From positions 372,001-436,000 of the forward strand of contig JAGTWJ010000008.1 of NCBI GenBank assembly GCA_020064725.1: a stretch of DNA of 64,000 nucleotides, read 5' to 3'. The DNA is from Drechslerella dactyloides. Taxonomy: Eukaryota; Ascomycota; Orbiliomycetes; Orbiliales; Orbiliaceae. Below are positions 13,108 through 22,111 of this stretch, piece by piece. The first letter of the stretch is position 1; every line of letters starts with the position of its first letter. A model generated the notes under the pieces. The model made no database searches. It was not told the origin of the DNA and saw only the letters and a program-made list of their open reading frames with translations. The translations under genes and the position numbers were made by a program.

Positions 13108-13508
13108 ATGACTACTGAGGCCCCGGACCAACATCCTGTTGAACGTATGAACCCATGAAAATATGCCATGCATGCATATGCATGCCAGCAATGTGACGAC
13201 GATGTTGTATCCCTGAAGCCCGGCTGACTTTCGCATACAAACTATAGCAGAAAACGCTCACCGCCTGCAGCCTGGACCTGATACCCGGCCTAAACCTGAT
13301 GGTCAGCATGAGCCCGATAACCAGCCCGAACCTGACGACAGACCCCAACAATCCAAAGGCCATACTCCAGGGACCGAAAACACTAAACTTCATGCCTTGG
13401 TTTGAAATGGCAAAGCAAGTTGCCAATTTCATCCGGGGGCTAACCGGTCATCGGCAGCGGGCACACTCAAAATACACACAAGCATCGGTGCAAGAAGGCT
13501 CCTCATGA
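13108..13508 (+). CDS. Small hypothetical hydrophilic protein, two introns (tentative)
   Basis: Proposed exons are 13108-13144, 13251-13399 and 13458-13508, giving 78 residues. Intron 1 has a GTATGA donor, a GGCTGAC branch site and a GCAG acceptor. Intron 2 has GGCTAAC and GGCAG at its 3' end but a weak GTTTGA donor. Both joins keep frame, and the product is Pro/Asp-rich with repeated PxPD units (PGPDTRPKPD, NQPEPDD) and a Ser/Gln-rich tail. If intron 2 is not removed, the frame ends one codon later at HALV. I recognise no family. A competing frame over 13299-13508 is also open, so this call needs transcript support. Confidence 0.35.
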
Positions 13509-13995
13509 GTCGACGATTAAACCCCGGAATCGCTGTGGAACAAGAACAATATATACGGATCTAGCTAGCTAAGCTATATGTTAAGACTGGTTGAAACTTG
13601 CGGGGGTGGTCCCGAGGCGCACAAAAATCTGGGCTGTTTTCATATATATACCCATCGCAGTACATGATACTTGGAGTTGTGTATGTTATCAACATGACAT
13701 CAGAATACTTCCGCTGAAGCAAGTTCTGTTGACGGTTCCGGAATAGCCGCCGCATCAATCGTTTACCAGAGGGCCATACCACGAATAAGTACCTAGGTAT
13801 ATAGCATATTGTTTGACCCGGGTACTCTCAATCATATGCATAAATAGATGAATGCCTTGCATATGGATCACCAGATTGTTAGATAAGTTGTAGATATGGT
13901 GCGATTAGAAAATATTATTAGACTTCAAAAGCCTTTGATTCATGGGAGCGAGTACTCTATGTATCTACTTTATATAAACCTGAATCCAAAGCAAA
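13509..13995. other. Intergenic region
   Basis: AT-rich spacer before the 3' end of the E2/F-box gene, which converges on the small ORF. Nothing was recognised. Confidence 0.5.
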
Positions 13996-16827
13996 TCACC
14001 AAATCTTTCTAAGAGATTCCTTCATTTCCTCACGTAGCGTATTCGGCCTCGTCAAGTCACCCATCCCGATATCTCCAACCGCCTTCAGCTCCCACTTTCC
14101 CCCAACCGCACCCCGCCACAACACCGCCATCACCACACTCTTCCCTTCCTCGCCGCCCGTTTTCTTGAAATTGTACGTTGCCAGCTCGACTTTCGTCGCT
14201 GGGTCGACAAGCGTCACCTCCGGCGCCTTGAACTCGCAAAGGCGCGCCCTCTGCCAGGCGCTCATACAGAACACCAGCGCCTTGACGTTCGAGCGGCCGG
14301 CGATTCGGGCCAGGTCGACCTGAATGGTATGTTGCCCGCGGGAGATAGCGTCGTCAATCTCATCGCCGGAGTGGCGGAGAGCAGCTGTAGAGTTGCGGTT
14401 CTCCTCGTCTCCGCAAAGCGCGATCCGCGAGCCGAATGTGACCTCGTCGACAAATTTATGAGAAAAGTCAAACGCAGTGCACGTTGCGTCCAGATAGACG
14501 CGGCTGTAGTTGGATTCCCAGCGCCAGGATTCGCGCATCTCGAGTTTGGCGAGATTAGGAGGGACGGAGTAGGATTGCCCGCGGAGCAATAGTCGGGATA
14601 CGCCGGACGCCTGGATGCGCGAGAAGTCCATGCCGGCCCGGTGGTACCGTTTCCGCAGCGAGTTCCGGACGGATTGTTGGAGGAGAGCGGTTAGGTTTAC
14701 CATTGGCGGGACGGGGACGAAGACTGCCTCGAAGAATTGCGGCCATGTTTCCAGAGACATAATCTTCTGGACTGTGCGCTGAAACTTGTCAACAACAGGA
14801 CGGGGAGGGCGGCCGTAGAGCAGGTCGTTGGCGGTGGCGATTTCGTCGACGGAAGAAGCGGAACCGGGCTTCTGTCGCAGCTGGAATAGCAGGCGGACGT
14901 GGAAGGCAAGGAGACGCCGCGAGATTCTGCTCGGCTCTAGCCAGAGCTTCAGGTACGCATCGTGCGCGGCCACCGCATCTGGTGGGAACTTGTTCACGTT
15001 CAGCACGCCGCGGTTCTCCCTCGCCGCCCAGATCACGCCGCGGTCAAAGGTCTCGCCGATGATGGCACGGCTCAAGCCCGGCGTCACCCACGAGTATTTC
15101 TCCGACACCGACAACAGCGGCAGAAAGTTGCCCAGATTCGGCAGTGCGCTCTTCGTACGGTTATCATCCCTCTCAATGACGCGGCGGATCCGCTCCTCAA
15201 TCTCGGCCTGTAGCTGCGGATACTCGCTCACCATCGCGCGGAACAGTCGATGCAGTAGGAAATATCCCTCCACAGCCTTCGTCGACACCTTCTCTCCTTC
15301 GTCCATGAGCAAGACGACAAGTGTGTTCATCATCTTGGGGATAACCGAGAGCACCATCCGCGGGGAGAAGATGCGCGTCCCGAGCTCCGGCGACATCTTG
15401 ACCATGAACTCCTGGATATCCGGCAGGGCACGACGAAAGTGTTCGTCGGACAGGAACATTGGGCACCATGCGCTGAACTCACGGTTCCACGTCGTCCGAC
15501 GGACGCCATCGGCCATGAAAGCTGTGCGCGAGAGCAAGTCGGATGAGTCGACCAGATAAATATAGTCAACTTGCTTCGTTTTCGGGTTCACGGTAAAGTC
15601 AACAGGGAGGCCGAGGACGTCCTCGTCCATCGTGACCTTAGATGCGAAGCAGCGCATTTCCGAGCCGGCGAAGTTGCTCTCTTGCGCGAATGCGGCGAGC
15701 CAGTCGTCGAGAGTAGATGCGACAAGGGTGCTATTCGGGTAGCAGCGCTGGAAGAATGCCTTCCAGAAATACCCATCCGTACAGAAGGAGTGGATATGGC
15801 GACAGGTGAGCGAGAGATTGACGACATCCCGTGCCGAGAGGCCGCCGGAAAGCAAAATCTGGAGCATCATCTCGTATGGCAGCTTGGCGAAGAGACCGGC
15901 GTGAGAGCGCTCGATGGACGCAAAGTAGATGTCGCGCGGCTGCTCCTGCATGTCCTCGGGTGCAGCTGGACGAGCATGTTCAGGTGGTGCGATCCTGAGC
16001 TTTTCGAGGTCGGCAAGCTCGAGAAGCTTAGGCGCTTGACGGATCTGATGGCCAGGCTTGATGACCATGACTCTGCCAGCAGCCTTGGAGAAGTCGACCA
16101 GCTTCTTTTTCTCCTCTTTCGCCGGAGGAGCATCTTCCTTGGACTTGCCCTTCCGCCGCTTCATCTCCGCCTGCTCCCGCTTCGAAGATACCTCCGACCA
16201 CCCATCGTCGCCGACCTTCCTCTTCCCCTTTTGCTCTTCCTTCTTGCCCAGATTCCCATCCCGCTTCACGATCCTCGGCCGTTTGACCTCCCGCACGACC
16301 CGCCGATTGACCGCCTCTGCAGTCGGAAAGGCGGGCCATGGCTTCGCGGTACGACTACCGCACTTCTTGCAAACGTACCGCACCGCATCTTGCCGCGCCT
16401 GCTCCAGCGTGCCGAGCCGCGCGTTCACGAGCTCGGACTCGTCCGTAAGGAACGCCTCTAGCTGCATGAGGATGCTGCGGACAGTGTATGCGCGGCTCCA
16501 GCCTTTGTACTCCATTTCGAGACCTTCGTCGAGCATGTCCAGGCACACTTTGTACCCACCGACGGCGGTGAGAACATTCTCATGCGGTAGCCGCGTGGCG
16601 AGGAGCAGCGATGGCGGTGCGGCGGGGTAGGAACTCGGGAAGAGGAGAGTGAAGTGGATAGTAAAGGTGGAATTCGTGGAAGCGAGGAAGAGGGACAGAT
16701 TGCCGTGCCATTCGTAGATGTTAGCCGGGGTCGGGGCGGCGGTAACAGCGGTGGAGACAGGGTGGAGTGTGATATCTCGATAGTCTTGGAGGAGGCGGCG
16801 CGTGGCCGAGGGTAGTTGGACGGCCAT
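13996..16827 (-). CDS. E2 ubiquitin-conjugating (UBC) domain fused to an F-box, large unknown C-terminal domain
   Basis: A single exon of 943 residues. Residues ~1-128 have the UBC fold order: N-terminal helix, YEWHGNLSLF, FPSSYPAAPP (the usual YP..PP turn), H82-E83-N84 in place of HPN, then GGYKVCLDML with the catalytic-type Cys95, and GWSRAYTVRSILMQLEAFL. A CxxC pair (C153, C156) and a Lys/Arg-rich, nuclear-signal-like linker (about 175-245) follow. An F-box lies at about 312-360 (LFAKLPYEMMLQILL...LSLTCRHIHSFC), with a ~580-residue C-terminal part I do not recognise. E2s carry thioester-linked ubiquitin and F-boxes bind Skp1 in SCF ligases, so one chain could bring its own E2 to an SCF-like complex; that is inference. 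It is very GC-rich, and the antisense ORFs over it are shadows. Confidence 0.88.
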   Translation of the reverse strand: MAVQLPSATRRLLQDYRDITLHPVSTAVTAAPTPANIYEWHGNLSLFLASTNSTFTIHFTLLFPSSYPAAPPSLLLATRLPHENVLTAVGGYKVCLDMLDEGLEMEYKGWSRAYTVRSILMQLEAFLTDESELVNARLGTLEQARQDAVRYVCKKCGSRTAKPWPAFPTAEAVNRRVVREVKRPRIVKRDGNLGKKEEQKGKRKVGDDGWSEVSSKREQAEMKRRKGKSKEDAPPAKEEKKKLVDFSKAAGRVMVIKPGHQIRQAPKLLELADLEKLRIAPPEHARPAAPEDMQEQPRDIYFASIERSHAGLFAKLPYEMMLQILLSGGLSARDVVNLSLTCRHIHSFCTDGYFWKAFFQRCYPNSTLVASTLDDWLAAFAQESNFAGSEMRCFASKVTMDEDVLGLPVDFTVNPKTKQVDYIYLVDSSDLLSRTAFMADGVRRTTWNREFSAWCPMFLSDEHFRRALPDIQEFMVKMSPELGTRIFSPRMVLSVIPKMMNTLVVLLMDEGEKVSTKAVEGYFLLHRLFRAMVSEYPQLQAEIEERIRRVIERDDNRTKSALPNLGNFLPLLSVSEKYSWVTPGLSRAIIGETFDRGVIWAARENRGVLNVNKFPPDAVAAHDAYLKLWLEPSRISRRLLAFHVRLLFQLRQKPGSASSVDEIATANDLLYGRPPRPVVDKFQRTVQKIMSLETWPQFFEAVFVPVPPMVNLTALLQQSVRNSLRKRYHRAGMDFSRIQASGVSRLLLRGQSYSVPPNLAKLEMRESWRWESNYSRVYLDATCTAFDFSHKFVDEVTFGSRIALCGDEENRNSTAALRHSGDEIDDAISRGQHTIQVDLARIAGRSNVKALVFCMSAWQRARLCEFKAPEVTLVDPATKVELATYNFKKTGGEEGKSVVMAVLWRGAVGGKWELKAVGDIGMGDLTRPNTLREEMKESLRKIW

Positions 16828-17422
16828 TATAGATCAATGATAGATATAAGGTAGTGTGGTGAAAATCGAGAATATGCGGTAGAACCAGCGACTAACTAAA
16901 GCGTGGCTCACTCAATCGAGTTGAATTTTAATATCTTGAATACCAATTGATTATTATATTGGTCTTCTCTGGAACGATCACAGAGAAGTAGAGATGTTGA
17001 TGAATATGCTGATTCTGAATCCAACAGTGGAGGTATCGACTGGCACTTATATACACGGCCAATGGGTCGACCTCCTGCGACCATATGTTATGCCGGCGTA
17101 TGCCCACTTCGACTCAGGAGCGCGGTTCAAGAAGCCTTGAGATATCTCAGGCATGCCTGACAATTTAAAATACCACCGTTGAGTCACAACGCAGCCATTG
17201 CCTGTTTCAGCCGCCAAGCGAGCGCATTTGGCAGCGTTCGCTAGCCGAATTGCGGTTAGTCGCCTGAAGCCTCACCATACTAGCTCGCCAAAGCCTGGTG
17301 TCAGGTACACCTTCAGGCAAACCTCAAAGCGTGGCATACGAGTCTCGCCTTGGTAGTCTTCAGGCGCGCCTCTCCAAATTGCTGATGTTATTATGCAGAT
17401 TGCCTTGTGCTCAGAGCACTTT
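16828..17422. other. Intergenic region with the E2/F-box upstream sequence
   Basis: This lies between the ATG of the E2/F-box gene and the stop of DPH1 (same strand), so it holds the promoter of the former and the 3' UTR of the latter. No clear TATA or repeat was picked out. Confidence 0.45.
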
Positions 17423-18810
17423 TCATTTGTTGGCGTTCTGTCTCCTCGTTCTCCCCAGCCCGTCCTTGCCGTAGAAGTCCATCGGATAGCTCCCGTCGCC
17501 CTCTTCACTCCAGTCTTTGCGGCTGCCCAGCGCCACAAATGCCTCGTAGGGGCTCAGCAGCGGCCGAGGGAAGGCATATCCCCAATCGATACTCAATCTC
17601 GGACACGCGATCTGCACCCATGCGTCCACGTCGTCAAACATCGCCAGCTTGCCTGGGAATATCTCAGACAGCAGCAGCAGCACATACTCGATGCCGAGCT
17701 CGCGCAGGCGGTCTTCCAGGTTGGCGAGAGTATCTGGATTGCCCTGTCGGCCAAGAGTGCCTAATATCAACCCGAACTTCTTCGCCGAGCGAGCCTGTGT
17801 GATGGCTGTCCGACGCAGATTATGCATTTCTGCGTGGTCGTACTCCTCGCGCGTGAAGCGCCGGGAGTACGGATCGTAGCGGTAGGCAGGGAGAGACGGG
17901 TTCTGGATCATGACGGACTCAAGATGGAAGCGGCCGTCGCCGAGGTAGACGATTGCGTCCACGTTATCGATGGTGGAGCCATCCTTTGCACGCTGCGCGG
18001 ATAGCTTTGGAGCTGTGCATCCGAGAATTTCGCCCTTTGATAGCGGCATGATCTGGGGGACTGTGATCTTGAGGCCTGCAGCCTCCAACTCCGCTTTAAC
18101 GCCGTGCACGGTGCCATTGAACTGAATCGTGCCGACGACAGCCAAGTGCTTCCCAGGTGTGAAGTTGCGAGTCATGGTGGCAACAAAGTGCGCGGCGTCG
18201 ATATCGATCGCGACAAAGACGTACAGCGTGCGAATTCCGTTCACTACGTCCGCAGGTATCAGACAACTGTGCGCATAATGGACGAGGAAGTCGCAGCCGA
18301 GCGCCCGTGCGGTGAAGTCGTCGATGCAACAGGCGCCGTAGGTGACGTCGCCCATGATGAGCGTCTCGCAGCCACAGAAGCGCTCAACGATGTCTGAGAG
18401 AGTGCAGGCGAACAGCAACAGGCCCTCGGGGAGCTGCAGGGCTACGCGTGTAGCCGCGTGCTTGCGGATGTGGTGGACCGTCTTGTGGACCTCGAAGTTG
18501 TAGTTCGACGGGAGGAGGGCAATTGCGGCGTTCAGCTCGGCGTCATTGAGGATCTCAGGCGGGATCTGGGCAGCAGCCCGGGCGCGGCTCCGGGGGGCCA
18601 CTACACATGCACCATTACCCTGTCAGTATGAACAGATGTAGCAGGACATGGATATGTGGATGGCAATTATATACCCTGGATGGCGTCTTCGACAGCGGCC
18701 TCGGACGGGCTGTCGGTCTTGCTGGCTTCAGCGGCGGCGGCGCGCTTGCCGATGAAGCGCCGGCGAGGCTGCCGCGGAGCCGCCACGGGCTCCGGGCGGA
18801 GGTCGGACAT
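17423..18810 (-). CDS. dph1: 2-(3-amino-3-carboxypropyl)histidine synthase subunit 1 (diphthamide synthesis)
   Basis: Two exons: 18810-18675 and 18600-17423, giving 437 residues. The first acceptor (CAG at 18620) sits right after the TACTGAC branch site and gives the wrong frame. The next (GTAG at 18601) keeps frame and yields AIQVAPRSR...QIPPEILND. With Dph2, Dph1 is a radical [4Fe-4S]/SAM enzyme that transfers the 3-amino-3-carboxypropyl group to a histidine of translation elongation factor eEF2, in the cytosol. The cluster cysteines are present: GACC (136/137), LGC (240) and ACPRLSIDWG (378). LPEGLL, GDVTYGACCIDDFTA and YAHSCL match yeast Dph1 closely. It is divergently paired with HMG-CoA lyase. 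Confidence 0.96.
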
Positions 18811-19199
18811 CGCAAGCTGCAGGAAATATCGAAAACCGTGGTTGGCTGGCGGCCGTGATATCGTGATGGCGGGGCGCTGGTGTTGAGAAGAGCTTGCTGC
18901 CCCACGCTGACTCAGCCGGAATCGCGGGGCGCTGACTCAGCAGCCTCGGCTTAGGTCGGCTATGATATCACCTCATCGCCGGCAGACCGGAGTCATCAAC
19001 CATCTCAACTCCAACTAACTCCATCATTCCGACTTCCGACCCCACGATGGCCGTCAACGACATCGCCAGCCCGTAGACGCTCCTTGCCTTTGCTGTTATA
19101 TTTTGCTCTTCCTGCTGCCTTCTAGACTGTTCTTGTACGATATATCGCATTAGAGACCGACCGACCGCCCCGACCGACCGCCCCGACCGACCGCCCACC
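18811..19199. promoter_or_regulatory. Shared divergent promoter of dph1 and HMG-CoA lyase
   Basis: Only 389 bp separate the two start codons, which face away from each other, so both promoters and both 5' leaders must fit here. No TATA box stands out. The right edge carries a three-copy 13-bp repeat, listed separately. Confidence 0.7.
19157..19195 (+). repeat. Three perfect tandem copies of a 13-bp unit next to a start codon
   Basis: The unit CCGACCGACCGCC is repeated at 19157-19169, 19170-19182 and 19183-19195. It ends four bases before the HMG-CoA lyase ATG, so it should lie in the 5' leader of that mRNA. Confidence 0.9.
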
Positions 19200-20503
19200 A
19201 TGTTCTGCGCATCGAAGCACATCTTCGGCCGCCTCGCGCTGAAGGCAGGCCCGGGCGCCACGCCACCTATCTCCGCCCGCCCGTCCTTCTTCTCGCCTCG
19301 CACCCTGCGCCTGCTCTCGCAGTCCCGACTGTTCGCCTCCGTCAAGGACCTCTACTACTCGCCGAGCGCTGCTTCGTCGCCGTCGCCGTCGTCCACCGAG
19401 CATGTCAAGATTGTGGAGGTCGGCCCCCGCGACGGCCTGCAGAATGAGAAGACCATCGTGCCGCTCTCCACCAAGATATCCCTGATCGAGCGCCTCAGCC
19501 GGACTGGGCTCAGTGTGATCGAGGCCGGTAGCTTCGTCGCTCCTAAGTGGGTTCCGCAGGTATGGTTCCCGAACTCTTTCTCGCTTGACGGACAATCGAG
19601 TGCTCATATATATCTTCATCCAGATGGCCGACAGCTCGTCAATTCTCGCCCATCTCAACAAGAATCCTCCTCAACCGTCCCAGCATATCTCCTACCCCTT
19701 TCTCGTCCCGAATCTCAAAGGCCTCGACGCGGCCCTGAGTCCAACACACCCGGCCTCCGAAATCGCAATTTTCGCATCCGCCTCCGAAGGCTTCTCCCAG
19801 CGCAACCTCAACTGCAGCATCGATGAGTCCCTCGCTCGCTTCGCCCCTGTCGTCTCCCGCGCACTTGACGCCGGCGTCAAGGTCCGCGGCTACGTCAGCA
19901 TGGTGATCGCCTGCCCGTACTCTGGCCCGACGCCGCCGGCCGCTGTTGTCGACATCACCCGCAAGTTACTCGACATGGGCTGCTACGAGGTGTCGCTGGG
20001 CGATACAACTGGCGTGGGGAACCCGCATACCGTCGATGTATTGATCAAGGCGCTCGTGGAGGCGGGCATACCCGTGGACAAGCTTGCGTGCCATTTCCAC
20101 GATACATACGGCCAAGCGATCGTCAACTGCATGGTCGGCTTGGCGAACGGGGTGCGCGTGTTCGATAGCAGTGTCGCCGGGCTGGGCGGGTGTCCGTACG
20201 CGAAGGGCGCGACAGGGAACGTCGCTACCGAGGACCTGGTGTACTTGTAAGTTGCTCCACTCTGTTTTCTATTCTCCCTGGGATAATATGGCTAGCAAGA
20301 TATGCTGACAGAACATGTGCAGTCTACATAGCGTGGGCATGAACACTGGCGTCGATCTGGAGCGACTGTCGGAGGTCGGTGCGTGGATCAGCGATACCAT
20401 CGGGCGCAAAAACAACAGCAAAGTCGGACCGGCCCTGCTGGCCAAGCGGCCGGAACCCAAGACGAACACGAACGAGGGGGATGATACCGCGGCGAGCAGC
20501 TAG
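19200..20503 (+). CDS. Mitochondrial 3-hydroxy-3-methylglutaryl-CoA lyase
   Basis: Three exons: 19200-19559, 19624-20246 and 20323-20503, giving 387 residues. It splits HMG-CoA into acetyl-CoA and acetoacetate, the last step of leucine breakdown. The first ~50 residues are Arg/Ser/Ala-rich with almost no acid, a mitochondrial presequence. Catalytic and metal residues of the family are visible: VGPRDGLQNE (R77, D78), ACHFHD (H277, H279) and GLGGCPYAKGATGN (C310). The C terminus TAASS is not a peroxisomal PTS1, which supports mitochondria. Both introns have standard signals, and joining at 20246/20323 gives VYFLHSVGMNTG as in relatives. A possible AATAAA poly(A) signal lies at 20767. Confidence 0.96.
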
Positions 20504-21190
20504 TGGCTGCTCAATACGTCTTTCTCGTGGATTCAAAGCCGGCCGCGAACCGATATGTCCTTACATGAGTAAGTTAGTCGGTAAGCACATCGCTAGCATG
20601 CTATGATATGATTTATGCATTTACGGGGCCATCTGCTTTACGGGGTTGAATGTCGCTTTTAAATTTTTTACATCCACTTTCTTGTATTTTACCATTTGGA
20701 ACGGCGCGCATATGTGCATATCTTATACTTTTACCGGCGTTCAGTTGGAGGATGTTTGTTATAAAAAATAAAGTCTTACCATCGTCTTGTCCATTCTTTT
20801 AAAACGAAAGATCAAAAGACCAGAGATGAAGTTTTCTCTTGAGATTATATGCATTACCCGATACTCCAGCAGTGTGGATTTGCTGTTACCTGTTTAGAAA
20901 TATTTGCAGCTTTCAGTGATTGTAGTGATTCTATTGTCTCGCGAAGCCAGACCGCCGTCATTTTGGTGATTCTATCTGTGTTCATATCGTACATGTCTTT
21001 TCCCTCTCAAATTGATACAAACTAGCAAGTAAGTTAACACCAGTTACATCGAAACCCGCCGTTGACTGAGTCAGTCTTGAAGCCTATAAATCCACAGCGC
21101 CCATAATATATCATATCCCAGCCGTCCATATGACATGTAGCTTCCCGAGCACTTTTGATAGAACCCAGCACTTTCAAAAGTGCATACACC
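20504..21190. other. Convergent 3' flanks of HMG-CoA lyase and SDHAF4
   Basis: AT-rich 3' UTR-type sequence. AATAAA at 20767-20772 is a candidate poly(A) signal for the plus-strand gene. No coding signal was seen. Confidence 0.55.
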
Positions 21191-21607
21191 CTAAAAGTCC
21201 GTCACCCGCCCGTTGAAACTCCAGTCGCCATACTTCGTCGGCTCGGTCTTCGGCCCGCCAACCTCGCCGGTAACGGGGTTTCTATCGCCTTCGAACAACG
21301 GCTTCTCGCCACCCTTGCGCGCATCCGCGTGTTTCTCCAGCTCGAGCAGCTCGGCTTCTGAGAGGGTTTTGCTGCTTGTATTCACGGTGCTGGTGGACTG
21401 TGGCGGCGGCGGCGTGGAGAAGGCGCCGAGGGAGGCCTTTGTGAGGGCATCGAAGGTTTCTTGGTCTTCCTTTGGCAGGCGTGGTGGCGACGGCGACGGC
21501 ACGAATGGCGGTGGGATGCGGGTGTGTCTTGCTGGAGCGGTGCTGAAGGGGCGGGATAGGAGCCGGAGAGGGAAGTTGCGGGAGCGGGAAATGAGGCGTG
21601 GTAGCAT
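21191..21607 (-). CDS. sdh8: Succinate dehydrogenase assembly factor 4 (Sdh8/SDHAF4 family)
   Basis: A single exon of 138 residues. The last ~30 residues carry the family signature: NPVTGEVGGPKTEPTKYGDW followed by SFNGRVTDF at the very C terminus. The first ~35 residues (MLPRLISRSRNFPLRLLSRP...) are an Arg-rich mitochondrial presequence. The middle is a Pro/Ser-rich, poorly conserved linker. In yeast and animals this matrix chaperone binds flavinated Sdh1 and helps it join Sdh2 to build respiratory complex II. The ATG at 21607 was chosen because it begins the presequence; the frame is open further upstream but without an ATG that fits. Its 3' end faces HMG-CoA lyase. Confidence 0.94.
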   Translation of the reverse strand: MLPRLISRSRNFPLRLLSRPFSTAPARHTRIPPPFVPSPSPPRLPKEDQETFDALTKASLGAFSTPPPPQSTSTVNTSSKTLSEAELLELEKHADARKGGEKPLFEGDRNPVTGEVGGPKTEPTKYGDWSFNGRVTDF

Positions 21608-22111
21608 GGCTGTGGTGGTGGGAACTTGTGCCGGATGATGGCGAAGTTTTTGGTCAAAGTTGCGATAGAGGTGTTGCAGACATTGAGTTCCAGCGGTGTC
21701 ACGGCCAGTGTTTCGTTTTCGAGTTGATATCGAGCTTGCGTCTGGCAGAAGCCGGATTGCCACCGGTCTTGCAAACAGGTCTTGTATGATTATAATGAGG
21801 TATCAGATTGAAGTCACGGAGTCGAGATACCGTACCTGGACCGGCCAGACGGAAAGCAACAGTGGCGAGACTTGACTATAAACGTGCATTACACGTCGAG
21901 GTACAACCTCATTCACCAGACAATTGAAATCCCAACGCCATCATGATCACGCAAGTCGTCAATCGACTTTTGATTCCGTCCCTCTACTATGCTTCGGCTT
22001 CCAATATAAACATTGACTACCGCCCGCATTCAACATGCGCATGCGAAGACCAAGCGAACGAAAACTAACGAACGAACGACAGTGTAAAACTACCAACTGC
22101 AGCACGGACTC
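21608..22111. other. Intergenic region (SDHAF4 upstream)
   Basis: This holds the SDHAF4 promoter and the 3' UTR of the thioredoxin-like gene. Nothing else was recognised. Confidence 0.5.

Noticed and set aside
1736..13508. Idea of a secondary-metabolite cluster around the MFS exporter
   Set aside because: No synthase, oxidase or pathway regulator accompanies it; CorA and Clr5-domain neighbours do not suggest a pathway.
15571..16461. 296-codon plus-strand ORF opposite the E2/F-box gene
   Set aside because: It lies fully antisense to a strongly supported coding exon; GC-rich genes commonly give such open shadows.
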